Shown one piece after another: positions 1-6,390 of a stretch of 42,850 bases of DNA (position 1 is its first letter; each line of letters begins with the position of its first letter). The position numbers were made by a program, and so were the translations under genes. Below the pieces are notes generated by a model, which saw nothing but the letters and a program-made list of their open reading frames with translations, searched no databases and was not told the origin of the DNA. The DNA comes from an uncultured Candidatus Saccharibacteria bacterium (GTDB lineage: Bacteria > Patescibacteriota > Saccharimonadia > Saccharimonadales > Saccharimonadaceae), in the NCBI GenBank assembly GCA_947307225.1, contig CAMZIL010000007.1, positions 1 through 42,850 of the forward strand. The letters are read 5' to 3'.

Positions 1-245
1 CGATATTTCCCGCTCGGTGTTAAAGACAGTTTAATATAATCTGTGTCATGCTCTTTGATGTTGTTCTCGATCATATAGTCTTTGACCATATCCCACAAAA
101 CTTTCAGCTCTTCATCTGCATGTTGTTTCGCTTGCAGGTAGTCTGCGAACTCTTTGTTTTTAAGCGCTAGTTCATTGCCCATAACGGCAAGCGCTTTTTC
201 TCTCGACACTGCGGTGTCGATTAACTCTTCTAATTTGTCGTCCAT
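1..245 (-). CDS. hypothetical protein, C-terminus cut by window edge
   Basis: The first 81 residues are visible, reading from the ATG at 243-245 leftward to the window edge without a stop. The start overlaps the stop of the upstream gene by one base (TAATG), so the two are translationally coupled. The visible part is acidic and mostly helical (MDDKLEELIDT...), then changes to a Thr/Ser/Gly segment ending LTPSGKYR. A long helix followed by such a segment is seen in several small phage proteins beside recombination genes (Gp157- or Gam-like), but that resemblance is only architectural and I do not assign a function. It lies downstream of the SSB/Sak4 pair in the same leftward transcription unit. 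Confidence 0.75.
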   Translation of the reverse strand, partial: MDDKLEELIDTAVSREKALAVMGNELALKNKEFADYLQAKQHADEELKVLWDMVKDYMIENNIKEHDTDYIKLSLTPSGKY

Positions 246-511
246 TACGCGTCCTCCGCAGGGTCTGGCATAATCTTTGCTAGCTTAGTTAGTTCTTTGC
301 CGGCCTTCTTAATGCTTATACCGCGGTGGCTAGCAACAGCGCGAATAAGAAATGCAGCCGCAGCCGTTACGCCAGCTTCATCTCCGGTCGTAGCGAAAGT
401 AGTTTCGCCGTCCTCAAAATCGCTGACAAACTGTACGGCAGTCTTTCCCTCATAGCGCGCAATAGTTTGCACGTCATTAATTGTTTGCGTCAATTTATAC
501 GATAATGACAT
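245..511 (-). CDS. small hypothetical protein (88 aa)
   Basis: 88-residue mixed protein (MSLSYKLTQTINDV...). The start is supported by a strong Shine-Dalgarno AAAGGAGG about 9 bases upstream of the ATG in a polypurine leader. The middle contains FATTGDEAGVTAAAAFLIRAVA, suggesting one amphipathic or buried helix, and the C-terminus ends DPAEDA. No catalytic motif is visible and no family is recognised. Its leader adjoins a roughly 180-base structured intergenic element (547-724), so its expression may be controlled by RNA structure. The stop overlaps the start of the next gene. Confidence 0.7.
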   Translation of the reverse strand: MSLSYKLTQTINDVQTIARYEGKTAVQFVSDFEDGETTFATTGDEAGVTAAAAFLIRAVASHRGISIKKAGKELTKLAKIMPDPAEDA

Positions 512-546
512 TTTTATTTTCCTCCTTTCTTTTATTATTATTTATT

Positions 547-724
547 CCCCAATATGGGGGGTTGCGGGTACCACTCAAGGCAGAGGAACCATTAGAAAGC
601 AAGTGTAAAGTGTGGAGGTAATACATATGCATAACGGGAGGTGTATATCTGCCAGGATATAAAGGTGGGGTGCTTTAATTTATATAAAACGGTGTGGTAC
701 CCACAACTCCCCCTACTGGGGGAG
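547..724 (-). ncRNA. structured intergenic RNA element (leader of 245-511 gene)
   Basis: The 219-bp gap 512-730 holds nested inverted repeats. A 14-bp closing helix pairs 561-574 (GTTGCGGGTACCAC) with 694-707 (GTGGTACCCACAAC). Its only non-Watson-Crick position (565/703) is C.A in + strand RNA but G.U in - strand RNA, which favours leftward transcription, the direction of the flanking genes. Flanking hairpins are CCCC/GGGG at 547-559 and TCCCCC/GGGGGA at 708-723. Inside, AAAGCA/TGCTTT, GGCAGA/TCTGCC and ATATC/GATAT helices are possible. None is followed by a U-run, so this is not a simple terminator. It could be a cis-regulatory leader or a separate small RNA; no known riboswitch class is recognised. 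Confidence 0.5.
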
Positions 725-730
725 AGACAA

Positions 731-1267
731 TTAAAACGGAATGTCTAAATCGTCGGTGATAGCGTCGCCGGAGTCGATGATATCTTCCGCGCTATCTTGT
801 TTTTGGTAAGGTTCGTCATCTGGGTGGCTCATACGAACGCTCGTAGAGGTGAAATCTGCGCGGCTGTATTTTCCATCTGGCCACGTTTCAATCTCTACCT
901 CTGGCGAGTTCTTCTTAATCAGACGTTCATAAGCTTGCTGATACGCCTTCGCGATATTCTCTTTCGTTCCCTTGCTCTCGCAAAGTTCGACCGCTTTCTG
1001 CGCATCTTCCTTAGTCGCACCGAGCAACATCATTAACGCTCGGTTATGAACGAAGCGCCAGTTCTCGTTTTTAAAAGACAGCCAGTGCGTAATCTTTGGG
1101 TATTGATAGTCGTCTTCTGCAAGTTTAAAATCTTGCGCGATGGAGCCATTATTGCCAGCTTCGTGGATGTCAATCCCGGCTACCTTCACTTTATAAACTC
1201 CAGCCGGTGCGTAGTCTTTAAAGTTACCGCCAGCTTTTTCTTCTGCTTCTCCCCAGTTAATTGCCAT
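731..1267 (-). CDS. DUF669-like phage single-strand DNA-binding protein
   Basis: 178 residues. The N-terminus (AINWGEAEEKAGGNFKDYAPAGVYKVKVAG) matches the style of DUF669 proteins, which sit beside Sak4-type ATPases in many phages and are thought to act in DNA binding/recombination. The C-terminus is an acidic tail ending DDLDIPF, very like the DDDIPF tip that bacterial SSBs use to dock partner proteins. This supports a role coating ssDNA and recruiting host or phage replication proteins. The SD is AAAGGAG before the ATG. It is the gene directly downstream of the Sak4-like ATPase, three bases apart, so the pair is probably co-expressed. The family assignment is from motif memory; the tail is seen directly. 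Confidence 0.75.
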   Translation of the reverse strand: MAINWGEAEEKAGGNFKDYAPAGVYKVKVAGIDIHEAGNNGSIAQDFKLAEDDYQYPKITHWLSFKNENWRFVHNRALMMLLGATKEDAQKAVELCESKGTKENIAKAYQQAYERLIKKNSPEVEIETWPDGKYSRADFTSTSVRMSHPDDEPYQKQDSAEDIIDSGDAITDDLDIPF

Positions 1268-1270
1268 AAA

Positions 1271-1990
1271 CTATTTCTCCTTTCGGTTTGCTTTATTAGT
1301 TAATATATCGTTCACGTCTACTTCGCTTAGGTTAATCTCGCCGGTCAGCGAAGTGCGGTTTTTAGCAAGCGCAATATCGTCGCTCTCTAACTGCAAAATG
1401 CGGTTGCCGGTTGCATCTTTCTTAAGGTAGAAGATAGCGTCGCACCATTCCATAAATGCGTTAAGCGTGTTCGGGTCGATCTTCGGCGTGATTTGCTCGA
1501 TGTTCGTACCATCGCTCTCCATCATCTCTTTCTTATCGGCGTGCGCCAATAAGCAGATGCCATACCCTTTCGCGTTCAGCTCGCCAAGCATCGGCAATAA
1601 ACGTGTGCGAACTTGGTTCTCAAGTATCTGCTTACCGTTGCCGTACCCGCCGTTTGAACGGTTTAATGTTTGACTTAACCCCTCTTTGCTTCTGTTGATT
1701 CCGGCCACTTGCTCTACCATAAGTCGCACCAACCAGTCGGCAGTGTCGATTACAATGTAATCTAGCTTGCGTTCTTTGGCTCCGCGCAACTTGATGAGTA
1801 GTTCATAGAACTCGTCAAGGTTGGTGATCTGCGTCGTTCGTGGGGTGTCTACGAAGTTCGCTCCTCCCTCAATGTCTATGATAAGACTACGCTTAAGCTT
1901 GCTTGCTAATGTAGTTTTGCCAATACCCGGCAAAGAATACACCATAAACTTAGGCGCAGTTGGCGTGGCTCCAGTCAATATTTCTGCCAT
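1271..1990 (-). CDS. Sak4-like AAA_24 family ATPase (RecA-fold recombinase)
   Basis: 239 residues with a Walker A motif near residues 19-27 (LPGIGKTTLA), a short acidic strand after it (SLIIDIEGG) and a Walker B-like DYIVIDTAD near residues 78-85. The length and layout fit the phage AAA_24/Sak4 family, RecA-fold ATPases that promote single-strand annealing or strand exchange together with an SSB partner. The next gene downstream encodes the SSB-like DUF669 protein, the usual partnership. The SD is AGGAAGG upstream of the ATG. It should act at replication/recombination intermediates. The alternative is a generic phage nucleotide-binding protein, which is the same family under another name. Confidence 0.8.
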   Translation of the reverse strand: MAEILTGATPTAPKFMVYSLPGIGKTTLASKLKRSLIIDIEGGANFVDTPRTTQITNLDEFYELLIKLRGAKERKLDYIVIDTADWLVRLMVEQVAGINRSKEGLSQTLNRSNGGYGNGKQILENQVRTRLLPMLGELNAKGYGICLLAHADKKEMMESDGTNIEQITPKIDPNTLNAFMEWCDAIFYLKKDATGNRILQLESDDIALAKNRTSLTGEINLSEVDVNDILTNKANRKEK

Positions 1991-2051
1991 ATTGATTTGC
2001 CTTCCTCATATTGTATTGTAATTAAATTTGTTATTCCCCTCATCATCTATA

Positions 2052-3290
2052 CTACTCCTCCTTTCCGCTTTTGTCAATATTTGCGCACCAGACTTTTTCA
2101 GAAAAGTCCGACTTATTTTTTAAACATTCGTAGATGTCGTCCTCTATTGTTTCCTCTGCTTTTAGATAGTAGAAGAACATCGGCTTCTTCTGCCCGATAC
2201 GCTTAATGCGTCCCCTCGCTTGCACGCTCGTGCTGAAAGAATAGTTTGGGCTAACGGCGCACCAGTAGTTCATAAACTGTAGGTTTAATGCCTCGCCACC
2301 ACTCGCATAATGCGCTACCACAATATCGTATTTACCTATCGTATTGATAGCAGGTATCTCGTGGTGCTTCCCATCGATGCGCCATACCCTCGCTCCCTTA
2401 GGTAGAACTTTCTTTGCAATTTCGCAAACCACTTCTTCCTCCTCGATATAGTTGCAAAAGAATACGCAGTTCGTTCCAAGGTTCTCAATAAAGTCGCTTA
2501 ACCACTCCTTTTTCTCGTCTGTGAGACAGATTTGCCGTAGGTAATGGCATAAGCCCATCGTCGTTTCGATTAGCTCACCGTCCCTATTAAGCCTCGTTTT
2601 TATAATCTTCTTATAATCTTTAGGAGGTTTAAACTTCACGACTTTATGCGTCTCGCCAGGTAGTTCTCTTGCAGCTCTCTCTGTGCTAGGTATTGTCGTT
2701 ATACTATGCCAAATTTTTACGAGCTTCTCTTCGTTCAAATAAGATGTAATCTCTGGGTAGCCCTTATAGGTTTGTACGATACAGTACTCGCGCATAAAAC
2801 CGGTCTTATTGTTTACTTTTTTGGTCGCTACCATATATGGCATAATATCTATCCATCGATCGCCGGGTGTGGCCGTATAGCCAGACCAATCTTTCGTTTT
2901 ATAACATATATTCTGGAACGCTCTACCCATCCCGGTCGTATAACCTTTAGCTTTTGCCACCTCGTCAAAGATGTAAACATACTCTCCAAGGTTGTCCTTG
3001 TTCTCCTTTTGCCACTTCGCTAGCTTATGCCAACTAATAACGTTGAATTTTATTGTGCTTCTCCACTCTGCTCCATTCCAAATGTCGGCCTCTTTCTCCA
3101 TATCACCGCTTTTTGTTTTTGTTGCAGTAGTTACCACGAGAACCTTATCTTTCTCGGTCTCTAAACACTTTTCCTTCGCCCAACGCATTGCAATAGCAGT
3201 TTTTCCGAAGCCTGTACCAAGAATTGCGATGTTTTTATCTCCTAACAGTTCCTCCATAGCTTCTCTCTGGAACTCGTACAACTCAGGCAT
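2052..3290 (-). CDS. SNF2-type superfamily 2 DNA helicase/ATPase
   Basis: 412 residues. A Q-motif-like start (YEFQREAMEEL) precedes Walker A GTGFGKTA at residues 25-32. The Walker B/motif II reads YIFDEVAKAKG near residue 110, where DEVA replaces the usual DExH. GYTATPGD near residue 138 is motif III. The second lobe has FFCNYIEEEE, VVAHYASGGEALNLQ (motif V) and QARGRIKRIGQKK (motif VI), the arrangement of SNF2-like phage helicases. It probably remodels or unwinds recombination/replication intermediates with the neighbouring Sak4 and SSB-like proteins. The start follows GGGGGAGAG and overlaps the end of the upstream zinc-finger gene by eight bases, so translation is probably coupled. Confidence 0.85.
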   Translation of the reverse strand: MPELYEFQREAMEELLGDKNIAILGTGFGKTAIAMRWAKEKCLETEKDKVLVVTTATKTKSGDMEKEADIWNGAEWRSTIKFNVISWHKLAKWQKENKDNLGEYVYIFDEVAKAKGYTTGMGRAFQNICYKTKDWSGYTATPGDRWIDIMPYMVATKKVNNKTGFMREYCIVQTYKGYPEITSYLNEEKLVKIWHSITTIPSTERAARELPGETHKVVKFKPPKDYKKIIKTRLNRDGELIETTMGLCHYLRQICLTDEKKEWLSDFIENLGTNCVFFCNYIEEEEVVCEIAKKVLPKGARVWRIDGKHHEIPAINTIGKYDIVVAHYASGGEALNLQFMNYWCAVSPNYSFSTSVQARGRIKRIGQKKPMFFYYLKAEETIEDDIYECLKNKSDFSEKVWCANIDKSGKEE

Positions 3291-3633
3291 CTCTCCCCCT
3301 TTTCTTTTGGCCTAGCTCGTTCGCCAATATCACTGCTATACTCTCCACGCCTCCGCCATTTGAAATATCAGCCAACACCTTTTCCGCCACTCGTTTATAC
3401 TTAGCCTCCTTTTCTTTTTCTCGTCTCTTTCTATTAAGAAACTTAGATGTGCTATTCCTTTTCAGCCTAAACTCTTCATCGACTTTCCTGCGTCGGCTGA
3501 TACTCTTGGTGCAAGAGATGCTCGCTCCTCGCCTACGACACTCATCGCTACAATATGCAGCGTTTACTCTTACGCATCCTCGCTCGTTCGGTGGTATTTC
3601 TCGCCCGCAAATCTTACATTTTTTACTATACAT
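3283..3633 (-). CDS. small zinc-finger protein
   Basis: 116 residues. The N-terminus has a CxxC knuckle (CKICG, Cys6/Cys9) and, about 20 residues later, YCSDECRRR with a CxxxC pair (around Cys28/Cys32), the treble-clef style common in phage zinc-finger proteins that look like truncated HNH proteins. No HNH catalytic His/Asn pair is visible. The remainder is very basic and helical (RRRKVDEEFRLKRN, RKRREKEKEAKYKR), consistent with nucleic acid binding. The start has no good SD and lies just past the stop of the upstream gene, suggesting translational coupling. It overlaps the helicase gene by eight bases, so the two may be co-translated. Confidence 0.65.
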   Translation of the reverse strand: MYSKKCKICGREIPPNERGCVRVNAAYCSDECRRRGASISCTKSISRRRKVDEEFRLKRNSTSKFLNRKRREKEKEAKYKRVAEKVLADISNGGGVESIAVILANELGQKKRGRDA

Positions 3634-3634
3634 T

Positions 3635-4069
3635 TTATTTATTAATCCGTTCTTCAGCTAATTTTAAGAACTCGTTTTTAACGTATTCGAATTTAGAAAC
3701 AGCTAAGTTGCTCGCATACGACACTAACTCGGTGTATTCTTTGTCGCTTATATCTAAATGCTGTTGTTCGATAATAGTGTCAATAGCAGACTCGCCAACC
3801 ACTGAACATAGCTCTTCGTAGTTGCTCTTCAACTTATCCAATTTACCGTTAGTGTAATAAGCTTCTCCGCTAAAGTTTCTGCGCAGGATATCCTCGATAT
3901 CTTCTTTGATTATTTCGTCGTATAAAACAGATAGAATATTTTTACACCGCTCTTTCGCTTCCTTCTGTTTTTTGCGCATCTCTATAAAAGCTTTTACTTC
4001 TTCGTCGTCGTAATCAATCAAATCGTCGTCGCCATTCTCGGCGGCAAATAAAACTTTAATCTTTCCCAT
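3635..4069 (-). CDS. hypothetical helical protein (144 aa)
   Basis: 144 residues. After a short hydrophobic start (MGKIKVLFAAEN), an acidic patch DDDLIDYDDEE precedes a charged helix (AFIEMRKKQKEAKERCKN) and several further helices to EERINK. No motif or family is recognised. A strong SD, AGGAGG, lies before the ATG. It is in the left-arm unit of small unknown genes that leads into the helicase/Sak4/SSB genes; such small early proteins often modify host functions, but nothing in the sequence shows this. Confidence 0.65.
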   Translation of the reverse strand: MGKIKVLFAAENGDDDLIDYDDEEVKAFIEMRKKQKEAKERCKNILSVLYDEIIKEDIEDILRRNFSGEAYYTNGKLDKLKSNYEELCSVVGESAIDTIIEQQHLDISDKEYTELVSYASNLAVSKFEYVKNEFLKLAEERINK

Positions 4070-4087
4070 AATAGTCTTCCTCCTATA

Positions 4088-4342
4088 TTATTTTAATTCG
4101 TTTTCTTCTACCCACATATGATAATGGTTAAGGTCGTGATACCCGTCCTGCCAAAAGTCAAAGTAGTCGCCAGGTACATATTCCTCTCTGTCGTAATAAC
4201 CGGTCGCTTCCTTTTTCTCCTGCGCGTATTCTCTTGCTAAATGTTTTTCTGCGTCGCTCCTATTGGTGTACGCGCCACAGCAACCGCTATTAATACCGCT
4301 CATATCGCCGTTAGACGTGTATAAGACTAAATATACTTTCAT
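4088..4342 (-). CDS. small hypothetical protein (84 aa), Tyr/Asp-rich
   Basis: 84 residues starting MKVYLVLYTSNGDMSG, a beta-strand-like opening, followed by SGCCGAYTNRSDAEKHLAREYAQEKKEATGYYDREEYVPGDYFDFWQDGYHDLNHYHMWVEENE. The pattern (short strand, Cys pair, helix, aromatic/acidic tail) resembles small phage proteins of unknown function that carry a strand-turn-helix core. The SD AAAGGAGG lies about 10 bases upstream of the ATG. No catalytic residues can be argued. It is acidic and probably soluble. Confidence 0.65.
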   Translation of the reverse strand: MKVYLVLYTSNGDMSGINSGCCGAYTNRSDAEKHLAREYAQEKKEATGYYDREEYVPGDYFDFWQDGYHDLNHYHMWVEENELK

Positions 4343-4361
4343 TCCTCTTCCTCCTTTCTTT

Positions 4362-4640
4362 TTATAGTTTCCTAGTATGGTCTTGAGCTGGTGGGATTTT
4401 CGGTTTCTGACCTACGTCCTCCCATTTCGCGTATTGTGCAGGATAGCCCCATACCTTAGGTTTATCTAACTCCCTCTTATCTTCCGTTGGCTTCTCTTTT
4501 CTTATTGTTATACCTCTGTGTTTAACCTCTTCGCCATAGTTGGCATTGTCGATTACCCACATAATGTCGTCTGCTAATGTGTACTCGCCATCGTCGCAAA
4601 GATCGGTCGCTGAGCCACACCACTCTAATACTATTCTCAT
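4362..4640 (-). CDS. small hypothetical protein (92 aa)
   Basis: The reading frame can be extended to a GTG at 4652, but the ATG at 4638-4640 overlaps the TGA stop of the upstream gene (ATGA), the usual coupled start, so I place the start there: MRIVLEWCGSATDLCDDGEYTLADDIMW..., 92 residues. The middle reads ITIRKEKPTEDKRELDKPKVWGYPAQYAKWED and the C-terminus is basic and Pro-rich (KPKIPPAQDHTRKL). No family is recognised. It follows the 155-aa gene directly and is likely translated with it. Confidence 0.6.
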   Translation of the reverse strand: MRIVLEWCGSATDLCDDGEYTLADDIMWVIDNANYGEEVKHRGITIRKEKPTEDKRELDKPKVWGYPAQYAKWEDVGQKPKIPPAQDHTRKL

Positions 4641-5104
4641 TTTGATAGCCACTCGTCGTCGTTAATCTCGCTAACAACCTCTAAGATTGGAAAGTCGCCA
4701 CATTTCTCCCAGTTCTCACTAGTGTCGTTCCAATACTCTTCCGTTGTCGCGCCGTCTTCCCCAATGCACACTTCCTTACATAGCTCGCCACTTTTGTCCA
4801 TTGCCTCGTGATATGCTCGCTCGTCAAAGAAGTTATAGCCCATCCACTTAATGTCGTCCCAACCGAACTCTACGTACTTTCCATCTTTCGTCTCCCTAAA
4901 GATGTCCGGCTTAAGTGTCATCTTCTTATTGTAAATCGTCGGTATATTCCACCCACCTTTGTCTTTCAAAACAATAGTGTGTTCATCTTCTTCTACTACC
5001 TCGCTATCTTTAATGTAGTTCGTATAGTATTTCGGTGCCATCTCTTTAATAAACTCCCAACCTTTCTTAGTCGTCCCAATGCGTACATCACATCTGTATC
5101 CCAT
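4637..5104 (-). CDS. hypothetical protein (155 aa), acidic and Trp-rich
   Basis: 155 residues beginning MGYRCDVRIGTTKKGWEFIKEMAPKYY. It alternates strand-like segments (DEHTIVLKDKGGWNIP, KYVEFGWDDIKWMGYNFF) with acidic stretches near the end (CIGEDGATTEEYWNDTSENWEK). The opening with MGYRxDV resembles small phage proteins that start MGYRSDV, a recurrent but uncharacterised type. The SD AAAGGAGG stands before the ATG, and the stop overlaps the next gene (ATGA). No enzymatic motif is visible. It sits in the run of small left-arm genes. Confidence 0.65.
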   Translation of the reverse strand: MGYRCDVRIGTTKKGWEFIKEMAPKYYTNYIKDSEVVEEDEHTIVLKDKGGWNIPTIYNKKMTLKPDIFRETKDGKYVEFGWDDIKWMGYNFFDERAYHEAMDKSGELCKEVCIGEDGATTEEYWNDTSENWEKCGDFPILEVVSEINDDEWLSK

Positions 5105-5122
5105 TAACGTCCTCCTTTCTTG

Positions 5123-5533
5123 TTAATCAGTTTTCTCGATAAAGTATTTGAGCTTATCTTTCGGCCAGTTGTCGAAAACGTAGCCGTCAATAATATCGCA
5201 TACTTCTTGGTATTTTTTCGCTAGAGCTTCTTCCTTTTCCCACGTCGCCCACACTCGCCAATTACAGTAAAGATATGTCGCCGTAGTCATTTTCTCGTCT
5301 TCCATATCTTTCATCATCGTGTAAAGTGTGTCGTGTTTCTTGCCGAAAAGATCGCCCGTTAAGTTCGTGAACATATCTGCCACAGCAAGTGCACGCATAT
5401 ATTGCTCACTTTCCTCGTCCAAGTTCATCTCTTCGTAGTTACCAACTAACGAGTGTAATAGTTTCTCTGAAAACTCAAACATCTCGTCCGATGTCAGCGC
5501 GTCTAATTCTTCTTGTGTAACTTTTATAGGCAT
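5123..5533 (-). CDS. hypothetical acidic helical protein (136 aa)
   Basis: 136 residues, strongly acidic and helical (VTQEELDALTSDEMFEFSEKLLHSLVGNYEEMNLDEESEQYMRAL...), with a Trp cluster YCNWRVWATWEKEEALAKKY in the second half and YVFDNWPKDKLKYFIEK at the end. The SD AAAGGAG is embedded in the last codons of the 45-aa gene upstream, so expression is coupled. No family is recognised. The acidic surface would fit a small inhibitor or DNA-mimic type protein, but that is only a possibility. Confidence 0.65.
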   Translation of the reverse strand: MPIKVTQEELDALTSDEMFEFSEKLLHSLVGNYEEMNLDEESEQYMRALAVADMFTNLTGDLFGKKHDTLYTMMKDMEDEKMTTATYLYCNWRVWATWEKEEALAKKYQEVCDIIDGYVFDNWPKDKLKYFIEKTD

Positions 5534-5536
5534 TTA

Positions 5537-5674
5537 TTATTCTCCTTTCTTGTTAATTTTTGTCGCTATTTCTCTCGCTAAGTCGCTGATGTTCCACGAC
5601 GGGTCTTCTGCCTCGCTCTCGCCATAGTTTCTCGCAACCCAACTTTTAATAATTTGCTCTATCTTGTCAGTCAC
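5537..5674 (-). CDS. small GTG-initiated protein (45 aa)
   Basis: A short reading frame begins at a GTG (5672-5674), six bases after a perfect GGAGG that lies in the last codons of the upstream gene. It reads VTDKIEQIIKSWVARNYG, then SEAEDPSWNISDLAREIATKINKKGE and stops at 5537-5539, three bases before the next ATG. Both flanking junctions are tight and its own end supplies the SD of the next gene, which argues that it is translated. The product would be a two-helix, amphipathic acidic peptide. No family is recognised. Confidence 0.6.
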   Translation of the reverse strand: MTDKIEQIIKSWVARNYGESEAEDPSWNISDLAREIATKINKKGE

Positions 5675-5675
5675 T

Positions 5676-5873
5676 TTATACCTCCTTTCCCATAACCAAC
5701 GCTATTAAAATCGCTTCTTCATATGTTATATTGCTCGTTCCTGATACATATAGTGGGTAGTCGCTGATAAACTCCATAGCTTTCTCGCCGGCTTGCTCCA
5801 CCATTCTCTTTGGCATTTTTGAAATGGTCGCCTTCCATTGTTCAATTTGTTTTTGTATAGCTCTCTGTGCCAT
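5676..5873 (-). CDS. small hypothetical protein (65 aa), first gene of left unit
   Basis: 65 residues (MAQRAIQKQIEQWKATISKM...), with a basic amphipathic N-terminal helix and a C-terminal segment NITYEEAILIALVMGKEV. The start is chosen because GGAG lies about six bases upstream of this ATG. A competing frame, 5726-5920, overlaps it but lacks that support. It is the first gene after the consensus promoter at 5941-5969, so it is likely the most strongly transcribed of the left unit. No function is recognised. Confidence 0.6.
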   Translation of the reverse strand: MAQRAIQKQIEQWKATISKMPKRMVEQAGEKAMEFISDYPLYVSGTSNITYEEAILIALVMGKEV

Positions 5874-5940
5874 CTCGCTCCTTTCGTTTTACATTTAACT
5901 CGCTCTTTTTCACCTTTCATATTATATTTATTATAAGTCC

Positions 5941-5969
5941 ATTATAGCATACATAATTAAGAAAGTCAA
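5941..5969 (-). promoter_or_regulatory. consensus sigma70-type promoter, leftward
   Basis: On the - strand TTGACT (5964-5969) and TATAAT (5941-5946) are separated by exactly 17 bases, and the -10 carries an extended upstream TATGC. It faces the 5873-to-1 gene string and is the obvious promoter for it. Confidence 0.85.
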
Positions 5970-5996
5970 TAGTTTTTTGCAATTTCGCTCATTTCG

Positions 5997-6083
5997 CCCT
6001 TCATCGTCGTCATCATCTTCATCGTCATCTTCATCGTCATCGTCGTCATCGATCTCGCCCGTCATCGTCATCATCGTCGTCGC
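5997..6083. repeat. TCATCG/TCGTCA microsatellite tract
   Basis: About 85 bases made almost only of TCA, TCG and TCT triplets (repeats such as TCATCGTCATCTTCATCG). It lies upstream of the promoter at 5941-5969. In the + frame it would encode polyserine, which I regard as a by-product. It could be a replication-slippage product or a multivalent binding site. Confidence 0.8.
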
Positions 6084-6334
6084 TTGTAGTTTCGTAGTGT
6101 CGTCGAGTAGTTTCGGCGCGCTTCGCTCGTGTCGGCGTGTCGTAGAGGATGATAGTGTTCGCTCTACACGGACGCTTTTCAGAGTCTCACTGCTAGTTTT
6201 TGTTTCTTGTTTATTTTTGTACCTCGCTCTATAATCTCTCTTGTCGTTCTTATTTAGTTCTCCCTCATAACTCGCACTAAGTCGTGCTATTAGTTTTAAT
6301 AATAAAGTCGCGGCATAATGTCGCCACGAAAAAT
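6084..6334. other. non-coding gap with GATAGTG/TCGCT repeats
   Basis: No supported gene lies between the left unit promoter and the terminator of the MoxR/VWA operon. The gap contains GATAGTG followed by TTCGCTCT at 6151-6165 inside a small hairpin (GTAGAG 6142-6147 with CTCTAC 6162-6167), and a TCGCTCTATAAT copy near 6223-6234. These motifs recur in the 11.5-11.8 kb gap. Confidence 0.5.
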
Positions 6335-6383
6335 CGCCGAGTGTTATGATAGTGCTCGCTAAGAGCGCTATCTAAACTCGGCG
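6335..6383 (-). terminator. terminator of the MoxR/VWA operon
   Basis: A long hairpin pairs CGCCGAGT (6335-6342) with ACTCGGCG (6376-6383), with an inner GATAG/CTATC plus GCTC/GAGC stem. On the - strand the outer stem is followed by ATTTTT. It starts eight bases after the 6391 gene end and fits rho-independent termination of leftward transcription. The inner left arm contains one of the GATAGTG-CTCGCT repeats. Confidence 0.75.
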
Positions 6384-6390
6384 TATAATA

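Noticed and set aside
5726-5920. Leftward 64-aa frame overlapping the 5676-5873 gene
   Set aside because: The overlapping frame at 5676-5873 has an SD at its ATG and tight junction with the next gene.
5977-6234. Rightward frame with long polyserine stretch
   Set aside because: It is a by-product of the TCATCG microsatellite, has no SD and faces against the leftward genes.
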